Shown here: one piece after another, positions 8,033 to 15,849 of the stretch
Layout: each line of letters starts with the position of its first letter
Position numbering within the stretch: position 1 is the first letter of the stretch
Source: Roseiarcus sp036502965
GTDB lineage: Bacteria; Pseudomonadota; Alphaproteobacteria; Rhizobiales; Beijerinckiaceae
NCBI GenBank assembly: GCA_036502965.1
Contig: DASXXT010000464.1
Location: forward strand, 1 to 20,029
Length of the DNA stretch: 20,029 bases
Reading direction: 5' to 3'
The notes under the pieces: generated by a model
Database searches by the model: none
Seen by the model: only the letters and a program-made list of their open reading frames with translations
Told to the model about the DNA's origin: nothing
Translations under genes and position numbers: made by a program

Positions 8033-8076
8033 CCGCTGAAATCGTTGCTGCGCGTAAACTTTTGCGCGGGCAGCGG
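8033..8076. repeat. Nested inverted repeat after the doubtful ORF
   Basis: CCGCTG pairs with CAGCGG as an outer stem, with an inner CGCG/CGCG pairing around TAAACTTTTG. It begins two bases after the stop of the doubtful ORF. No T-run follows, so it is not a standard terminator. Confidence 0.4.
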
Positions 8077-8098
8077 ATAGCGGCGAAACGCCCGAACG

Positions 8099-8125
8099 AA
8101 AAACGGCGCGCCGGGGAAAGCGCCG
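8099..8125 (-). terminator. Intrinsic terminator of the L,D-transpeptidase gene
   Basis: Read on the minus strand, CGGCGC, a 10-base loop and GCGCCG are followed at once by TTTTT. It starts 12 bases beyond the stop codon. Stem, loop and T-run all fit a Rho-independent terminator. Confidence 0.7.
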
Positions 8126-8137
8126 CGTTCTGCTCAG

Positions 8138-8692
8138 CTAGCGCGTCACAACGACCCGCGCGCCAACCCTTGCGCGTCCATAAAGGTCGATAACATCGTC
8201 GTTCGTCATGCGTATGCAGCCAGACGAAACCGCTTGCCCGATCGTATCGGGCTCGTTGGAGCCATGGATGCGATAAAGTGTGCCGGCAAGATACATGGCG
8301 CGCGCACCAAGCGGATTGTCCAGTCCCCCCACCATATGACGAGGGAGGTCAGGCCGGCGCCTCAGCATCTGTGCCGGCGGCGTCCAGTCCGGCCACTCTC
8401 GCTTGTACCCGATATGGGTGGCGCCAGCCCACGTAAATCCTGGCCGTCCGACACCGACGCCGTACTTGAGCGCCTGATGGTCCGGCAAGACGAGGTAGAG
8501 CCGGCGCTCGCCGGTGCGGATGACGATGGTGCCCGGAGACTCTCTTCCGTCAAACGGGACAGTCGCTCGGGGGATCGGAGTTGCGACCGGCTGCAACTGC
8601 GAATCCAGGGCATTGGCGAATACTGGCGCCGCTCCGACGCTCAGAAAGAGGCCGGCCATCAAGGCGGCGGCAAGGATTAGAGTGCGGCGCAT
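8138..8692 (-). CDS. L,D-transpeptidase (YkuD domain), exported
   Basis: L,D-transpeptidases form 3-3 peptidoglycan cross-links or attach outer-membrane proteins to the wall, acting in the periplasm. The 184-residue protein starts with a clear signal peptide (MRR, a hydrophobic core, then VFANA, cleavage about residue 27). A YkuD catalytic domain spans about residues 53-183. The active site is His143 in IHGSNEP and Cys159 in SSGCIRMTNDDVIDLY; the SSGC form replaces the textbook SHGC, as is common in alphaproteobacterial members. GAGGGG lies just before the ATG. The gene stands alone, with its own terminator downstream. Whether it makes 3-3 links or anchors a protein cannot be told from the sequence. 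Confidence 0.92.
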   Translation of the reverse strand: MRRTLILAAALMAGLFLSVGAAPVFANALDSQLQPVATPIPRATVPFDGRESPGTIVIRTGERRLYLVLPDHQALKYGVGVGRPGFTWAGATHIGYKREWPDWTPPAQMLRRRPDLPRHMVGGLDNPLGARAMYLAGTLYRIHGSNEPDTIGQAVSSGCIRMTNDDVIDLYGRARVGARVVVTR

Positions 8693-8958
8693 GATCCCCT
8701 CGAAACAACAACCGTAACGGACGCGCGGCGACGCAGCCGTGCTTCGGCGCGACTCGCTGGTGGCATAATTATGGCGGGAGGGAGGCCCGATGCAATGCTT
8801 CGTGGCGAGCCGGAAATCACGAATTAGTCAATTGAGTTAAGTTGTGGCGAAGAAGACACATCAAGTTTGAATGCAGCCGCATGAGCCTCGGAGGCGGCAT
8901 GGCCGCGGCGTTGCAGGGATGATCAGGTTCGTCGAACGTCCGGCGGCTTGGCTGGGAA

Positions 8959-9588
8959 TCAAGGCCATTCTTCAATCGCCGCGAGCCGCTCCGCCTCGGC
9001 GAGATCGTCGATGGTGTTGGCGTTGAAGAACGGATCGAGCGGATCGGCCGACCAGGCGACCGTTGCAACTCGGTAGCGCCCGGTCCACTCATCAACCTTG
9101 CGAAGGCCTTCGACGACGAGGGCCTGGCGCAACGCGTTGCGCAACGGGACCTTCCATAGCCCGATTGCCGGATGAGATCGTCCTTGGGAGGCAGCGACTG
9201 CGAGCTCAGCGCCTTGAGCGGACACGGCCTGGCGCAATCGCACGACCAGGTCTCGAGGCAGAAAGGGACAGTCTCCCGGAGCGCTGAGAATCCATTGTGC
9301 GTTGGGCCGGTGGGCCGCGGCCCAGTCGAGACCGGCGAGGACTCCGGCGAGCGGTCCTGGATAATGGTTCACCCCGTCGGCAATGACGGGGAGGCCAAAC
9401 GACGCAAAGCGCACGGGATCGCCATTGGCGCTGAGAAGCAGGCATTCGCACTGCGGCGCGAGCCGCGCAATGACGCGGGCCAATATAGTGCGGCCGCCAA
9501 TTTCGCGCAGCGGCTTATCGCCGCCGCCCATTCGCTGCGCCAGGCCGCCCGCGAGCACCACCCCCGGCAAGCCGAAAGCTTCAGTCAT
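8959..9588 (-). CDS. mobA: Molybdenum cofactor guanylyltransferase MobA
   Basis: MobA joins GMP from GTP to molybdenum-molybdopterin, making the guanine dinucleotide cofactor used by DMSO-reductase-family enzymes. The 209-residue product has the nucleotidyltransferase signature VVLAGGLAQRMGGGDKPL near the N-terminus, a GPLAG turn, SAPGDCPFLP for metal and GTP binding, and FFNANTIDDL near the end. The frame extends to 9639, but ATG 9588 has AAGG about eight bases upstream and starts directly before the signature, so it is preferred. A CTP-specific relative (MocA) is possible in principle, but length and motifs favour MobA. It belongs functionally with moaA, though not in one operon with it. 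Confidence 0.92.
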   Translation of the reverse strand: MTEAFGLPGVVLAGGLAQRMGGGDKPLREIGGRTILARVIARLAPQCECLLLSANGDPVRFASFGLPVIADGVNHYPGPLAGVLAGLDWAAAHRPNAQWILSAPGDCPFLPRDLVVRLRQAVSAQGAELAVAASQGRSHPAIGLWKVPLRNALRQALVVEGLRKVDEWTGRYRVATVAWSADPLDPFFNANTIDDLAEAERLAAIEEWP

Positions 9589-9786
9589 CGCAGTCACCTT
9601 TTGGCGTGTGGCAAGCGGACCCCGCAAGGCTCTGATCAAACATGTCCCTATTCATACGCAGCGGCAACGTGGGACGCCTGCGATTGGACGACGGTTCTGC
9701 TTGCTTCATTTTGTGGGGTGGGCTCCAGCGCCCCAACGAGAGAAGGCGCGATTGACGGACAGCCAGCGATCCGCCCATATCGAGCC

Positions 9787-10044
9787 ATGACCATTACCAA
9801 GTTGGATCTGTCGGGACTGAAATGTCCCCTTCCGGCCCTCAGGACGCGCAAAGCCTTAAAATCCTTGACGCCGGGCGATCGACTGGAAGTACGCTGCACC
9901 GACCCGCTTGCAGTGATCGACATTCCCCATCTGGTCGGGGTGATCGGCGACCGTTTGGAGATCATCGAGCGCGGCGAGCGCGATACCGTGTTCCGCATCG
10001 AAAGGTCCGCTCCGGCACTTGCATCAAAGCCGCCGCCTTGTTGA
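9787..10044 (+). CDS. TusA/SirA-family sulfur carrier protein
   Basis: TusA-family proteins take persulfide sulfur from cysteine desulfurases onto one cysteine and pass it on, for tRNA thiolation, molybdenum-cofactor synthesis or sulfur oxidation. The 85-residue product carries the CPxP signature as LKCPLPALRTRKAL with Cys13. It then has the beta-alpha-beta pattern LTPGDRLEVRCTDPLAVIDIPHL and IERGERDTVFRIER, ending in a short tail. The same frame is open far upstream, but ATG 9787 sits exactly where the family begins; the ribosome-binding site is weak. It diverges from mobA with a spacer of about 200 bases, which suggests sulfur supply to molybdopterin synthesis, but the specific partner is inferred only from position. 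Confidence 0.88.
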   Translation: MTITKLDLSGLKCPLPALRTRKALKSLTPGDRLEVRCTDPLAVIDIPHLVGVIGDRLEIIERGERDTVFRIERSAPALASKPPPC

Positions 10045-10342
10045 TGATGCCGGCCGCGCCGGGCCGCCGTTGCGGGCCGGGCCGAAGGAATCCCGGCGAA
10101 TCGCTGCCGAGCGACTAAGGGTGAATTCTCGGGGCCGGATCTTCTCTCAGACGACGCACGAAGGTTAACGAGACCCGGCGAAAAAGCGGCGCCGGCGATT
10201 GTTCCGCCCCGAGGAATGCGCCCACTACTAGCGAGCGCCTCGCGTGATAGATTCTATAGCATTGGCTCTGCCGCGTTCCAGGCCCTAACTTCGCCACGTA
10301 ATTTGGGTTCTTCGCGGAGTTTGGCGGCTGAATAAGGAATCA
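10045..10342. other. Spacer between the tusA-like gene and lptC, no gene seen
   Basis: About 300 bases, very GC-rich at the left (GGCCG-type clusters near 10050-10085) and more AT near 10250-10320. It should hold the lptC promoter, but I see no convincing -35/-10 pair. A TTAAC occurs near 10165. The minus-strand open frame here has no coding character. Confidence 0.5.
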
Positions 10343-11101
10343 ATGCCAACGTTTCACAATGACGCAATCCCGACGGGCATCGCCGGCGGCGAGCGAACGG
10401 CGCCTTTTGCCCCTCCTTCCACGACGCGCCGTATTGGCGTCGCGCCGCCTCCTGACCGTGAACAGGCGTTTGCCAAAGCGAAGCGCCGCTCAGGGCGCGT
10501 CAGACAGTTGCGCATCGCGATTCTAACCGGCGGCCTTGGCACGGTCGCCGCGATGTTGGTCGTCGCCTTTTTCAACCCTTTCGCGACAAAACTGGGCTCG
10601 CTGAGTTTCACTGCCCTCTCAGTGGAAGGGACCAAGATCGTCATGGACCGGCCGAAGCTCGCTGGATTTCGAAGCGATGGGCAGGCCTATCTTCTAACGG
10701 CCGAGCGGGCGCTGCAGGACATCAAACAGCCGAGTATGGTGCAGCTCCGAAAAGTCGAGGGTGAAATCGGCATGGCCGGTGGGGAGGCGACACATTTGAC
10801 GGCTGACGCTGGCGCTTACGACAGCTTGGCCGAGCACATGGAGCTATCGGGGAATGTCCGGATCAAGAATGGCCGCTTTACCGTGCTATTGCGAAGCGCG
10901 AGATTCGATTTTAAGTCCGGAGTTTATGGAAGCGACGACCGAGTCGAAGTCCAAGGGGGTGACGGCACGACAATATTCGCCGATCGGGCTTCAGCGCTCA
11001 ACCACGGCCAGGAGCTGACTTTCGAAGGTCATGTCCGAACCAACATTGTTGCGCAAGCAAACCGAGAGCCTGCGAGTGAAGTAAAAAGGACGAATCCATG
11101 A
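10343..11101 (+). CDS. lptC: LPS export ABC transporter periplasmic protein LptC
   Basis: LptC is a single-pass inner-membrane protein of the LptBFGC complex and hands lipopolysaccharide to LptA. The 252-residue protein has a basic, proline-rich cytoplasmic N-terminal tail of about 54 residues, longer than in enterobacteria but usual in Rhizobiales. A transmembrane helix follows (about 57-77, RIAILTGGLGTVAAMLVV). The LptC beta-jellyroll is then seen in YLLTAERALQDI, HLTADAGAYDS, MELSGNVRIKNG and FEGHVRTNI. AAGGA lies five bases before the ATG. The stop overlaps the lptA start by ATGA, so the two are coupled. Confidence 0.92.
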   Translation: MPTFHNDAIPTGIAGGERTAPFAPPSTTRRIGVAPPPDREQAFAKAKRRSGRVRQLRIAILTGGLGTVAAMLVVAFFNPFATKLGSLSFTALSVEGTKIVMDRPKLAGFRSDGQAYLLTAERALQDIKQPSMVQLRKVEGEIGMAGGEATHLTADAGAYDSLAEHMELSGNVRIKNGRFTVLLRSARFDFKSGVYGSDDRVEVQGGDGTTIFADRASALNHGQELTFEGHVRTNIVAQANREPASEVKRTNP

Positions 11102-11742
11102 CGTTGCCGTCTCGCGTTCCTGGATGGCTGGCGGCGATAGCTGCGTCGCTGCTCTGCTTGAGCGGCGCTGGCGCGGCGGGCGAAAAGGTATCGGTCCCGA
11201 ACGACTCGACCGCGATCTTCCCTGGCACAAGTTCAAAGGAGCCGATCTCGATCGACGCTGACAAGCTTGTTTACTACGACAAGGAACACAAGGCGGTTTA
11301 TTCTGGCAATGTCGTCATTGTTCAGGGCGATACAAAAATGACCTGCTCCGCCATGACTGTCTTTCTGGATCGCGCGCCGACGCAAGGCGCATCTCAACCT
11401 ACGAACGGCCAATCCGGGCCCGCGGCGGATTCGGGCGTAAAGCACCTTGACGCCATAGGACCTGTCACCGTCGTCTCGAAGACTCAGGTCGCCACTGGCG
11501 ACAGCGGCGGCTACGACAAGGCCGAGGGCAAAGTGCGGCTCGTTGGTCATGTTACACTCAGCGACGGACAGAATGTCACCAAGGGCGACAGGCTTACCTA
11601 CGACCTGAAGAGCGGCCAGGCGATCGTCGACACCAGCGCCAAGTCAGGGCGAGTGCACGGACAATTCATCCCGAAATCGAGCGCCGACGCGGCCAAATCG
11701 GGTGCCGACGCCGCGAAGGCGGACGCTGCGAAGCCGAGGTAG
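11098..11742 (+). CDS. lptA: LPS transport periplasmic bridge protein LptA
   Basis: LptA forms the periplasmic bridge that carries lipopolysaccharide from LptC to LptD. The 214-residue protein has a signal peptide (VPGWLAAIAASLLCLSGAGA, cleaved near residue 27). An OstA/LptA beta-jellyroll (about 48-190) follows, with the family phrases ISIDADKLVYYDKEHKAVYSG and GHVTLSDGQNVTKGDRLTYDL. It ends in a repetitive Ala/Lys/Asp tail (KSGADAAKADAAKPR), likely disordered. An insertion rich in Gln, Gly and Pro (about 99-115) interrupts the jellyroll between strands. It overlaps lptC by four bases and is followed by lptB after 60 bases. Confidence 0.93.
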   Translation: MTLPSRVPGWLAAIAASLLCLSGAGAAGEKVSVPNDSTAIFPGTSSKEPISIDADKLVYYDKEHKAVYSGNVVIVQGDTKMTCSAMTVFLDRAPTQGASQPTNGQSGPAADSGVKHLDAIGPVTVVSKTQVATGDSGGYDKAEGKVRLVGHVTLSDGQNVTKGDRLTYDLKSGQAIVDTSAKSGRVHGQFIPKSSADAAKSGADAAKADAAKPR

Positions 11743-11802
11743 GAGCCGGTCATTGTCGACCTTTCGCGCACCGCATGACGCATTCGAAGTGAGCGGTCGT
11801 CA

Positions 11803-12636
11803 GTGAGCGACGACGCCGTGCGCGAGCGCGTAACCGCGCGTCCTCGCTGGCGAAAATGGTTGCGCAGCGACAGCAACGGATCGGCTCCCGAATCATGGAT
11901 TCCGCCTGCTGGTCAGGGCGTTCTCGCCGTGCATCATCTCGGTAAGGGCTATCGCGGCCGAATGGTTGTGCAGGACGTGAGCCTTTCGGTACGGCGGGGC
12001 GAGGCGGTCGGCTTATTGGGGCCGAACGGGGCGGGCAAGACCACGGTCTTCTACATGATCACCGGCCTGGTCAAGCCCGACAAGGGCGAGATAGAATTGG
12101 ACGGCCATGATGTCACCGGCCTGCCGATGTTTCAAAGGGCGCGGCTCGGCGTCGGCTATTTGCCGCAGGAGGCTTCGATCTTCCGCGGACTCAACGTCGA
12201 GGACAATATTCGCGCGGTGCTCGAGGTCAACGAACCTAACCGTCGCGCGCGCGAGGAGATGCTAGAATCGCTGCTAGAGGAGTTTGACATCGCGCGCGTG
12301 CGCGCGGCGCCCTCAATTTCCCTGTCGGGTGGCGAACGGCGGCGGTGCGAGATCGCCCGCGCGCTCGCCGGCAAACCGTCTTTCATGCTCCTCGACGAGC
12401 CTTTCGCGGGCATCGACCCGATCGCCGTCGGCGACATCCAAGACCTCGTGCGTCACCTCAAAGGGCGAGGCATCGGCGTCTTGATTACCGATCACAATGT
12501 GCGCGAAACCCTCGGGCTAATCGATCGAGCCTACATCATTCACAGCGGCCAAGTTTTGACTGAGGGCCCACCGGACGAGATCATTGCGCACCCGGACGTG
12601 CGACGCTTCTATTTGGGCGAGGACTTTCGGATGTAG
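11803..12636 (+). CDS. lptB: LPS export ABC transporter ATP-binding protein LptB
   Basis: LptB is the cytoplasmic ATPase that powers LptFG to extract lipopolysaccharide from the inner membrane. All ABC motifs are present in 277 residues: Walker A GPNGAGKTT (73-81), Q-loop in GYLPQEASIF, signature LSGGERRR, Walker B LLDEPFAGIDP and the H-loop histidine in ITDHNV. The C-terminus VRRFYLGEDF is typical of LptB. There is an N-terminal extension of about 38 residues, basic and polar, compared with E. coli LptB. The start is the GTG at 11803, because a stop lies in frame close upstream and no ATG is available; a later GTG at 11818 is possible. rpoN, which commonly follows lptB in this group, is absent; the next gene is convergent. 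Confidence 0.95.
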   Translation: MSDDAVRERVTARPRWRKWLRSDSNGSAPESWIPPAGQGVLAVHHLGKGYRGRMVVQDVSLSVRRGEAVGLLGPNGAGKTTVFYMITGLVKPDKGEIELDGHDVTGLPMFQRARLGVGYLPQEASIFRGLNVEDNIRAVLEVNEPNRRAREEMLESLLEEFDIARVRAAPSISLSGGERRRCEIARALAGKPSFMLLDEPFAGIDPIAVGDIQDLVRHLKGRGIGVLITDHNVRETLGLIDRAYIIHSGQVLTEGPPDEIIAHPDVRRFYLGEDFRM

Positions 12637-12637
12637 C

Positions 12638-12654
12638 GCCGGGCTCGAACCGGC
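12638..12654 (-). other. tRNA T-arm look-alike hairpin
   Basis: On the minus strand GCCGG-TTCGAGC-CCGGC is a perfect five-pair stem with a seven-base TTCGANN loop, exactly like a tRNA T-arm. The flanks do not fold into the rest of a tRNA and no CCA follows. It may be chance, a stem used in transcript ending, or a relic of an integration site. Confidence 0.35.
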
Positions 12655-12678
12655 AAAACGAGCGCAAGCGTCACTCGT
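12655..12678 (-). terminator. Probable terminator of the chvI-chvG-hprK-PTS operon
   Basis: On the minus strand ACGAGTG and CGCTCGT (seven pairs, one of them G-U) flank a 7-base loop and are followed by TTTT. The stop codon of the HPr gene lies inside the hairpin. The T-run is short, so efficiency may be partial. Confidence 0.45.
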
Positions 12679-12991
12679 CTTCGCCGAACCGGCTGGAGAC
12701 CAGAGCCTCAAGCGCGTCCAACGCCTCTCGAGCTTCCGCGCCTGAGGCCGATACCGTAATCGTTGATCCGGGGCCCGCGCCGAGCGTCAGGATGCCCATG
12801 ATCGAATCGCCCCCGACCGTCTCGCCACAGCGGGTAACCGTGACCTCCGCGTCAAACCGGTCTACGCACTGCACAAATTTCGCCGTGGCGCGCGCGTGCA
12901 AACCCTTTCGGTTGACAATGTGCAACTCGCGCGACAACACCTTGGTGAACGGAGGCGGCGAGCATTCTCCCTCGGAGCTGGCCTGGGTCAT
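12671..12991 (-). CDS. HPr-family phosphocarrier protein of the regulatory PTS
   Basis: HPr relays phosphate from enzyme I to EIIA proteins. The 106-residue product has the active-site segment NRKGLHARATAKFVQ with His32. Ser63 lies in GGDSIMGIL, exactly 31 residues later, the spacing of His15 and Ser46 in classical HPr. Ser63 is thus the expected target of the HprK kinase encoded two genes upstream. A 17-residue polar N-terminal extension precedes the fold. The start codon overlaps the EIIA stop (ATGA). No sugar EIIB/EIIC is present, so the role is probably signalling rather than sugar uptake. The symbol varies between ptsH and npr, so I leave it blank. Confidence 0.93.
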   Translation of the reverse strand: MTQASSEGECSPPPFTKVLSRELHIVNRKGLHARATAKFVQCVDRFDAEVTVTRCGETVGGDSIMGILTLGAGPGSTITVSASGAEAREALDALEALVSSRFGEDE

Positions 12992-13389
12992 TTCCCCTCC
13001 AGCACCTTGCTTGCGATGGTGATGTATTTGCGCCCGGCATCGCGCGCCTCCACCACCGCGTGGTCGAGATCCGCGCTTTCGCGCATCGTCGCAAGCTTGA
13101 TCAACATCGGCAGGTTGACACCGCAGATAACCTCGACGCGTCCTCCGTCCATCACCGAAATCGCCAAATTCGACGGAGTGCCGCCGAACATGTCGGTCAG
13201 GATGACGACCCCGCCACCGTCCTGAACGCGGGCGGCCGCGCTCAGGATATCCGAGCGGCGCTGCTCCATGTCGTCTTCCGGACCGATGGTTATCGTCTCG
13301 AGCTGGGACTGGGGCCCGACGACATGCTCTAACGCTGCCCGAAAACCAGTGGCGAGCTGGCCGTGGGTCACAAGGACCATTCCGATCAT
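12988..13389 (-). CDS. PTS EIIA component, mannose (ManX) type
   Basis: This small EIIA of the mannose family accepts phosphate from HPr. It begins MIGMVLVTHGQLATG with the phospho-accepting His9, and has the ILTDMFGGTPSNLA segment and CGVNLPMLIK near the middle, typical of EIIA-Man. At 133 residues it is a stand-alone domain without EIIB. The frame extends one codon to a TTG at 13392, but the ATG at 13389 gives the family start. It lies 37 bases after hprK and overlaps the HPr gene by four. In alphaproteobacteria such an orphan EIIA, with HPr and HprK, forms a phosphorylation relay that senses carbon and nitrogen state; its partner protein cannot be read from the sequence. Confidence 0.92.
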   Translation of the reverse strand: MIGMVLVTHGQLATGFRAALEHVVGPQSQLETITIGPEDDMEQRRSDILSAAARVQDGGGVVILTDMFGGTPSNLAISVMDGGRVEVICGVNLPMLIKLATMRESADLDHAVVEARDAGRKYITIASKVLEGK

Positions 13390-13426
13390 CAATTATCCAT
13401 CAGTCGATCGGCTCCTCCGGCGCCAA

Positions 13427-13981
13427 TCAGGCCCGCGGCGAATTCTTTGGCTGCCCATTTTTGTGCACTGCGGCGCAATGTTCAAGCGAAATTCCTAATC
13501 GCGTCGGGTTCTCCGCCATCAAGACAGCCAATCGCTCATCGACCGCGAGCACCTGATCGCAAACGCTCAGGTCGGAATCAAGCGCCAGACGCGGCAGTAT
13601 TACCTCACCAACGATAATGCCGTCGTCATCATCGGGCATTCTCGGCCATCGACGCCCGCGCTCGCAGAGTTCGACGGCAAGCCGCACGATCGCCGCCGGC
13701 TCGTGTCGGACGGTGATCAGACCCGCTGTTCGGCGCTCGATGACGCCGGCCATATTGGCCGCTCCCCAAGCGATGAGACGACCGTGAGCCTTGCTGACAA
13801 AAATGCGGTCGTCCCCGATGAGCGCGCTAAACGCGCCCCTGGTGCTCGCGCGCGCCATAATCGCCAGCGCCAGCGCGCTTTTGCCGGAACCTGACGGCCC
13901 TAGAATTAAAACGCCGCTTTCGCCATGGATCACCGCCGTCGCATGGAGGCTTGTCCCCTCCGCCAAACCGGCGTCAGTCAT
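13427..13981 (-). CDS. hprK: HPr kinase/phosphorylase, short alphaproteobacterial form
   Basis: HprK phosphorylates and dephosphorylates the regulatory serine of HPr. This 184-residue protein has only the catalytic domain: Walker A GPSGSGKS at residues 28-35, then LIGDDRIFV and a GVIERRTAGLITV segment that matches the kinase core. The N-terminal regulatory half of Firmicute HprK (about 310 residues) is missing, as is normal for alphaproteobacteria. It overlaps chvG by ATGA and so is translated together with the sensor kinase, linking envelope sensing to PTS state. The C-terminal 30 residues are polar and poorly conserved by eye. Confidence 0.92.
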   Translation of the reverse strand: MTDAGLAEGTSLHATAVIHGESGVLILGPSGSGKSALALAIMARASTRGAFSALIGDDRIFVSKAHGRLIAWGAANMAGVIERRTAGLITVRHEPAAIVRLAVELCERGRRWPRMPDDDDGIIVGEVILPRLALDSDLSVCDQVLAVDERLAVLMAENPTRLGISLEHCAAVHKNGQPKNSPRA

Positions 13982-15831
13982 GCCGAGAACGCAGGGAGTT
14001 CGACAACAAAGCGCGCGCCCGCGCCGTGCCGCATCGTCTCATCTGAATTGTCGCGCTCCGGCGATGGGACGCGAGCGCTGACCAATTCGACCGGCCGGTT
14101 GCAGGCCCAAATCCGACCACCGTGGGCTTCGACAATCTGGCGCGAAATCGACAGTCCCAAACCTGAATTCTGACCGAAGCCTTGGCTTGGCCGGTCCGTG
14201 TAAAATCGCTCGAAAATGCGCTCGAGCGCATGCGGTGGGATGCCAGGCCCGTCATCGTCGATAGTGATGACGACGTGATCGAAGAAATGCTTGCCTTCCG
14301 GCTCTCTCCGAGCGGACGTGCGCTCGAGCGCAACGCGCACGACGCCACCCGGTTCGGAAAATGAGCAGGCGTTGTCTATGAGATTGGTGATGACCTGCGC
14401 AAGACGGGAATCGTGCCCAAGGACAAAATAGTCGGCGCTCGCGTTCTTGCCGCGCCTGACCGGGATGGACAATTCGACCCGGGCGACGCCGCGCGGAGAA
14501 TCCTGCGCCATCGACACGACGGCGCGCAGAAGAGCGGCCACGTCGACGGGGCCCGCCTCGCCCCGCGTCAGCTCCGCATCGAGGCGGGAGGCGTCGGAGA
14601 TGTCGCTGATTAACCGGTCGAGCCGCCGCACGTCATGTTGCATGATGGCGATAAGCCGATCGCGCGAATGACCGGCGTTCACTCTCGGCAGCGTTTCGAG
14701 CGCACTGCGCAGCGACGTCAACGGATTCTTGAGCTCATGGGCGACATCGGCGGCAAAACTCTCAATCGCGTCCAGACGATTATAGAGCGCCCGCGTCATA
14801 TCGCGTAGCGCGCGAGACAAGTGACCGATCTCGTCCGAGCGCGCAGTGAAGTCGGGAATCTGCTGGCGCGACCGGATGCCTCGCCTCACGCGTTCGGCCG
14901 CATCGGCAAGCCGCCGGACAGGTTCGGCGATTGTGTTGGCGAGCGAGAGGGACAGAACCAACATCACGACAGCGAGCACCAAAAAGAAGCGCAGTTGAGC
15001 CAAACGCGCGGAGGTGATCACACGGTCAATGTCACCGCCCTGGGTGGAAAGCAGCAGTGCACCCCGAGTCGCCATCATGTGCTGGATCGGCACTCCGACC
15101 GACACGATCGTTTCACCCATGTGGTTAACGCGCACCAGAGATTGCGTTTTGCCCTGCAGCGCGCCAGCGACTTCCGGCATAGTCTGGCCATTGGTCGCCC
15201 ACGGGTCTTCGGCCCGCGGCGCAGTCGAGGTCAGAAACAAACTGCGCAGACGGGCGACGATCCGATCCGCAAATCCGCGCCGCTCCGCGGCATCTGGCAA
15301 ATCTGAGCGCACGACCGCGCCACGGGCCGAAAACGATCGCGAGTCGAGCAGAAGCCGGCCATCGCTATCATAAATGCGCGCGCGCGTATGGGTCGGAGTG
15401 ACGAGCCGGTGCAGGAAAGGGCCAACAAGCGCGGGATTGATGGAGAACTGCGTTGCGTCCTCATCGCTCGGCGACGGCGCTACGCTTTCGCCCGGCGCCA
15501 ATTGCAACAGCTTGTCGGGATCGATGGTGATTGACTCGGTGTCTCCCGTCGCCGACGCCGAGACCGCGGCGGCGATGATGTCAGCCTGAATGGTGAGGCT
15601 TTGCACCCGCGCCTCGATCAGATCGGCGCGAAACTGGTCGAGGAGCAGAAAGCCGACGACGAGCACGACAAGGCCGCCCAGATTGAGGACGACGATGCGC
15701 CGAGTGAGCGACGACGAAAACCGCGCGGTCAGAAATCGCCAAGCGACACGCGCGCGCGCTCGCAGCCAACGAAGTCTCCCACGGGCCGCCTGAGCGGAAA
15801 GGCGATGTTGAACCTGCGTTTCGGCGCTCAT
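13978..15831 (-). CDS. chvG: Sensor histidine kinase ChvG (ExoS/ChvG family)
   Basis: ChvG senses acid or envelope stress and phosphorylates ChvI. The 617-residue protein has a basic N-terminus, a first membrane helix (about 46-64), a periplasmic sensing domain of about 210 residues, a second helix (about 277-298), HAMP (EPVRRLADAAERVRRG), and a HisKA domain with phospho-accepting His365 in VAHELKNPLTSL. The ATPase has N-box NLIDNACSF, G1 DDGPGIP and G2 GLGLSISRQIV. Between the G2 box and the C-terminus lies a short Arg/Ser-rich insertion (SARVPSPERDNSDET). The gene is 18 bases after chvI and overlaps hprK. In many relatives it is held inactive by periplasmic ExoR; exoR is not in the window. 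Confidence 0.95.
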   Translation of the reverse strand: MSAETQVQHRLSAQAARGRLRWLRARARVAWRFLTARFSSSLTRRIVVLNLGGLVVLVVGFLLLDQFRADLIEARVQSLTIQADIIAAAVSASATGDTESITIDPDKLLQLAPGESVAPSPSDEDATQFSINPALVGPFLHRLVTPTHTRARIYDSDGRLLLDSRSFSARGAVVRSDLPDAAERRGFADRIVARLRSLFLTSTAPRAEDPWATNGQTMPEVAGALQGKTQSLVRVNHMGETIVSVGVPIQHMMATRGALLLSTQGGDIDRVITSARLAQLRFFLVLAVVMLVLSLSLANTIAEPVRRLADAAERVRRGIRSRQQIPDFTARSDEIGHLSRALRDMTRALYNRLDAIESFAADVAHELKNPLTSLRSALETLPRVNAGHSRDRLIAIMQHDVRRLDRLISDISDASRLDAELTRGEAGPVDVAALLRAVVSMAQDSPRGVARVELSIPVRRGKNASADYFVLGHDSRLAQVITNLIDNACSFSEPGGVVRVALERTSARREPEGKHFFDHVVITIDDDGPGIPPHALERIFERFYTDRPSQGFGQNSGLGLSISRQIVEAHGGRIWACNRPVELVSARVPSPERDNSDETMRHGAGARFVVELPAFSA

Positions 15832-15849
15832 TTTCCCCGGCCGAGCCGC

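Larger units (their letters stand above)
7128..8137. other. 1-kb intergenic stretch with several strong hairpins
   Basis: No family-recognisable gene lies between moaA and the L,D-transpeptidase gene. The stretch is patchy in base composition (an AT-rich patch near 7645-7740). It holds several inverted repeats: 7264-7316, 7712-7750, 7831-7857 and 8033-8076, and the terminator at 8099-8125. One open frame (7645-8031) crosses it. It may hold a non-coding RNA, leaders, or decayed coding sequence. I found no match to RNase P RNA, SRP RNA or tmRNA motifs. Confidence 0.5.

Noticed and set aside
9172..9786. Upstream extension of the tusA-like frame
   Set aside because: It crosses mobA on the opposite strand and its translation has no homology-like features. 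TusA proteins start at about the ATG at 9787.
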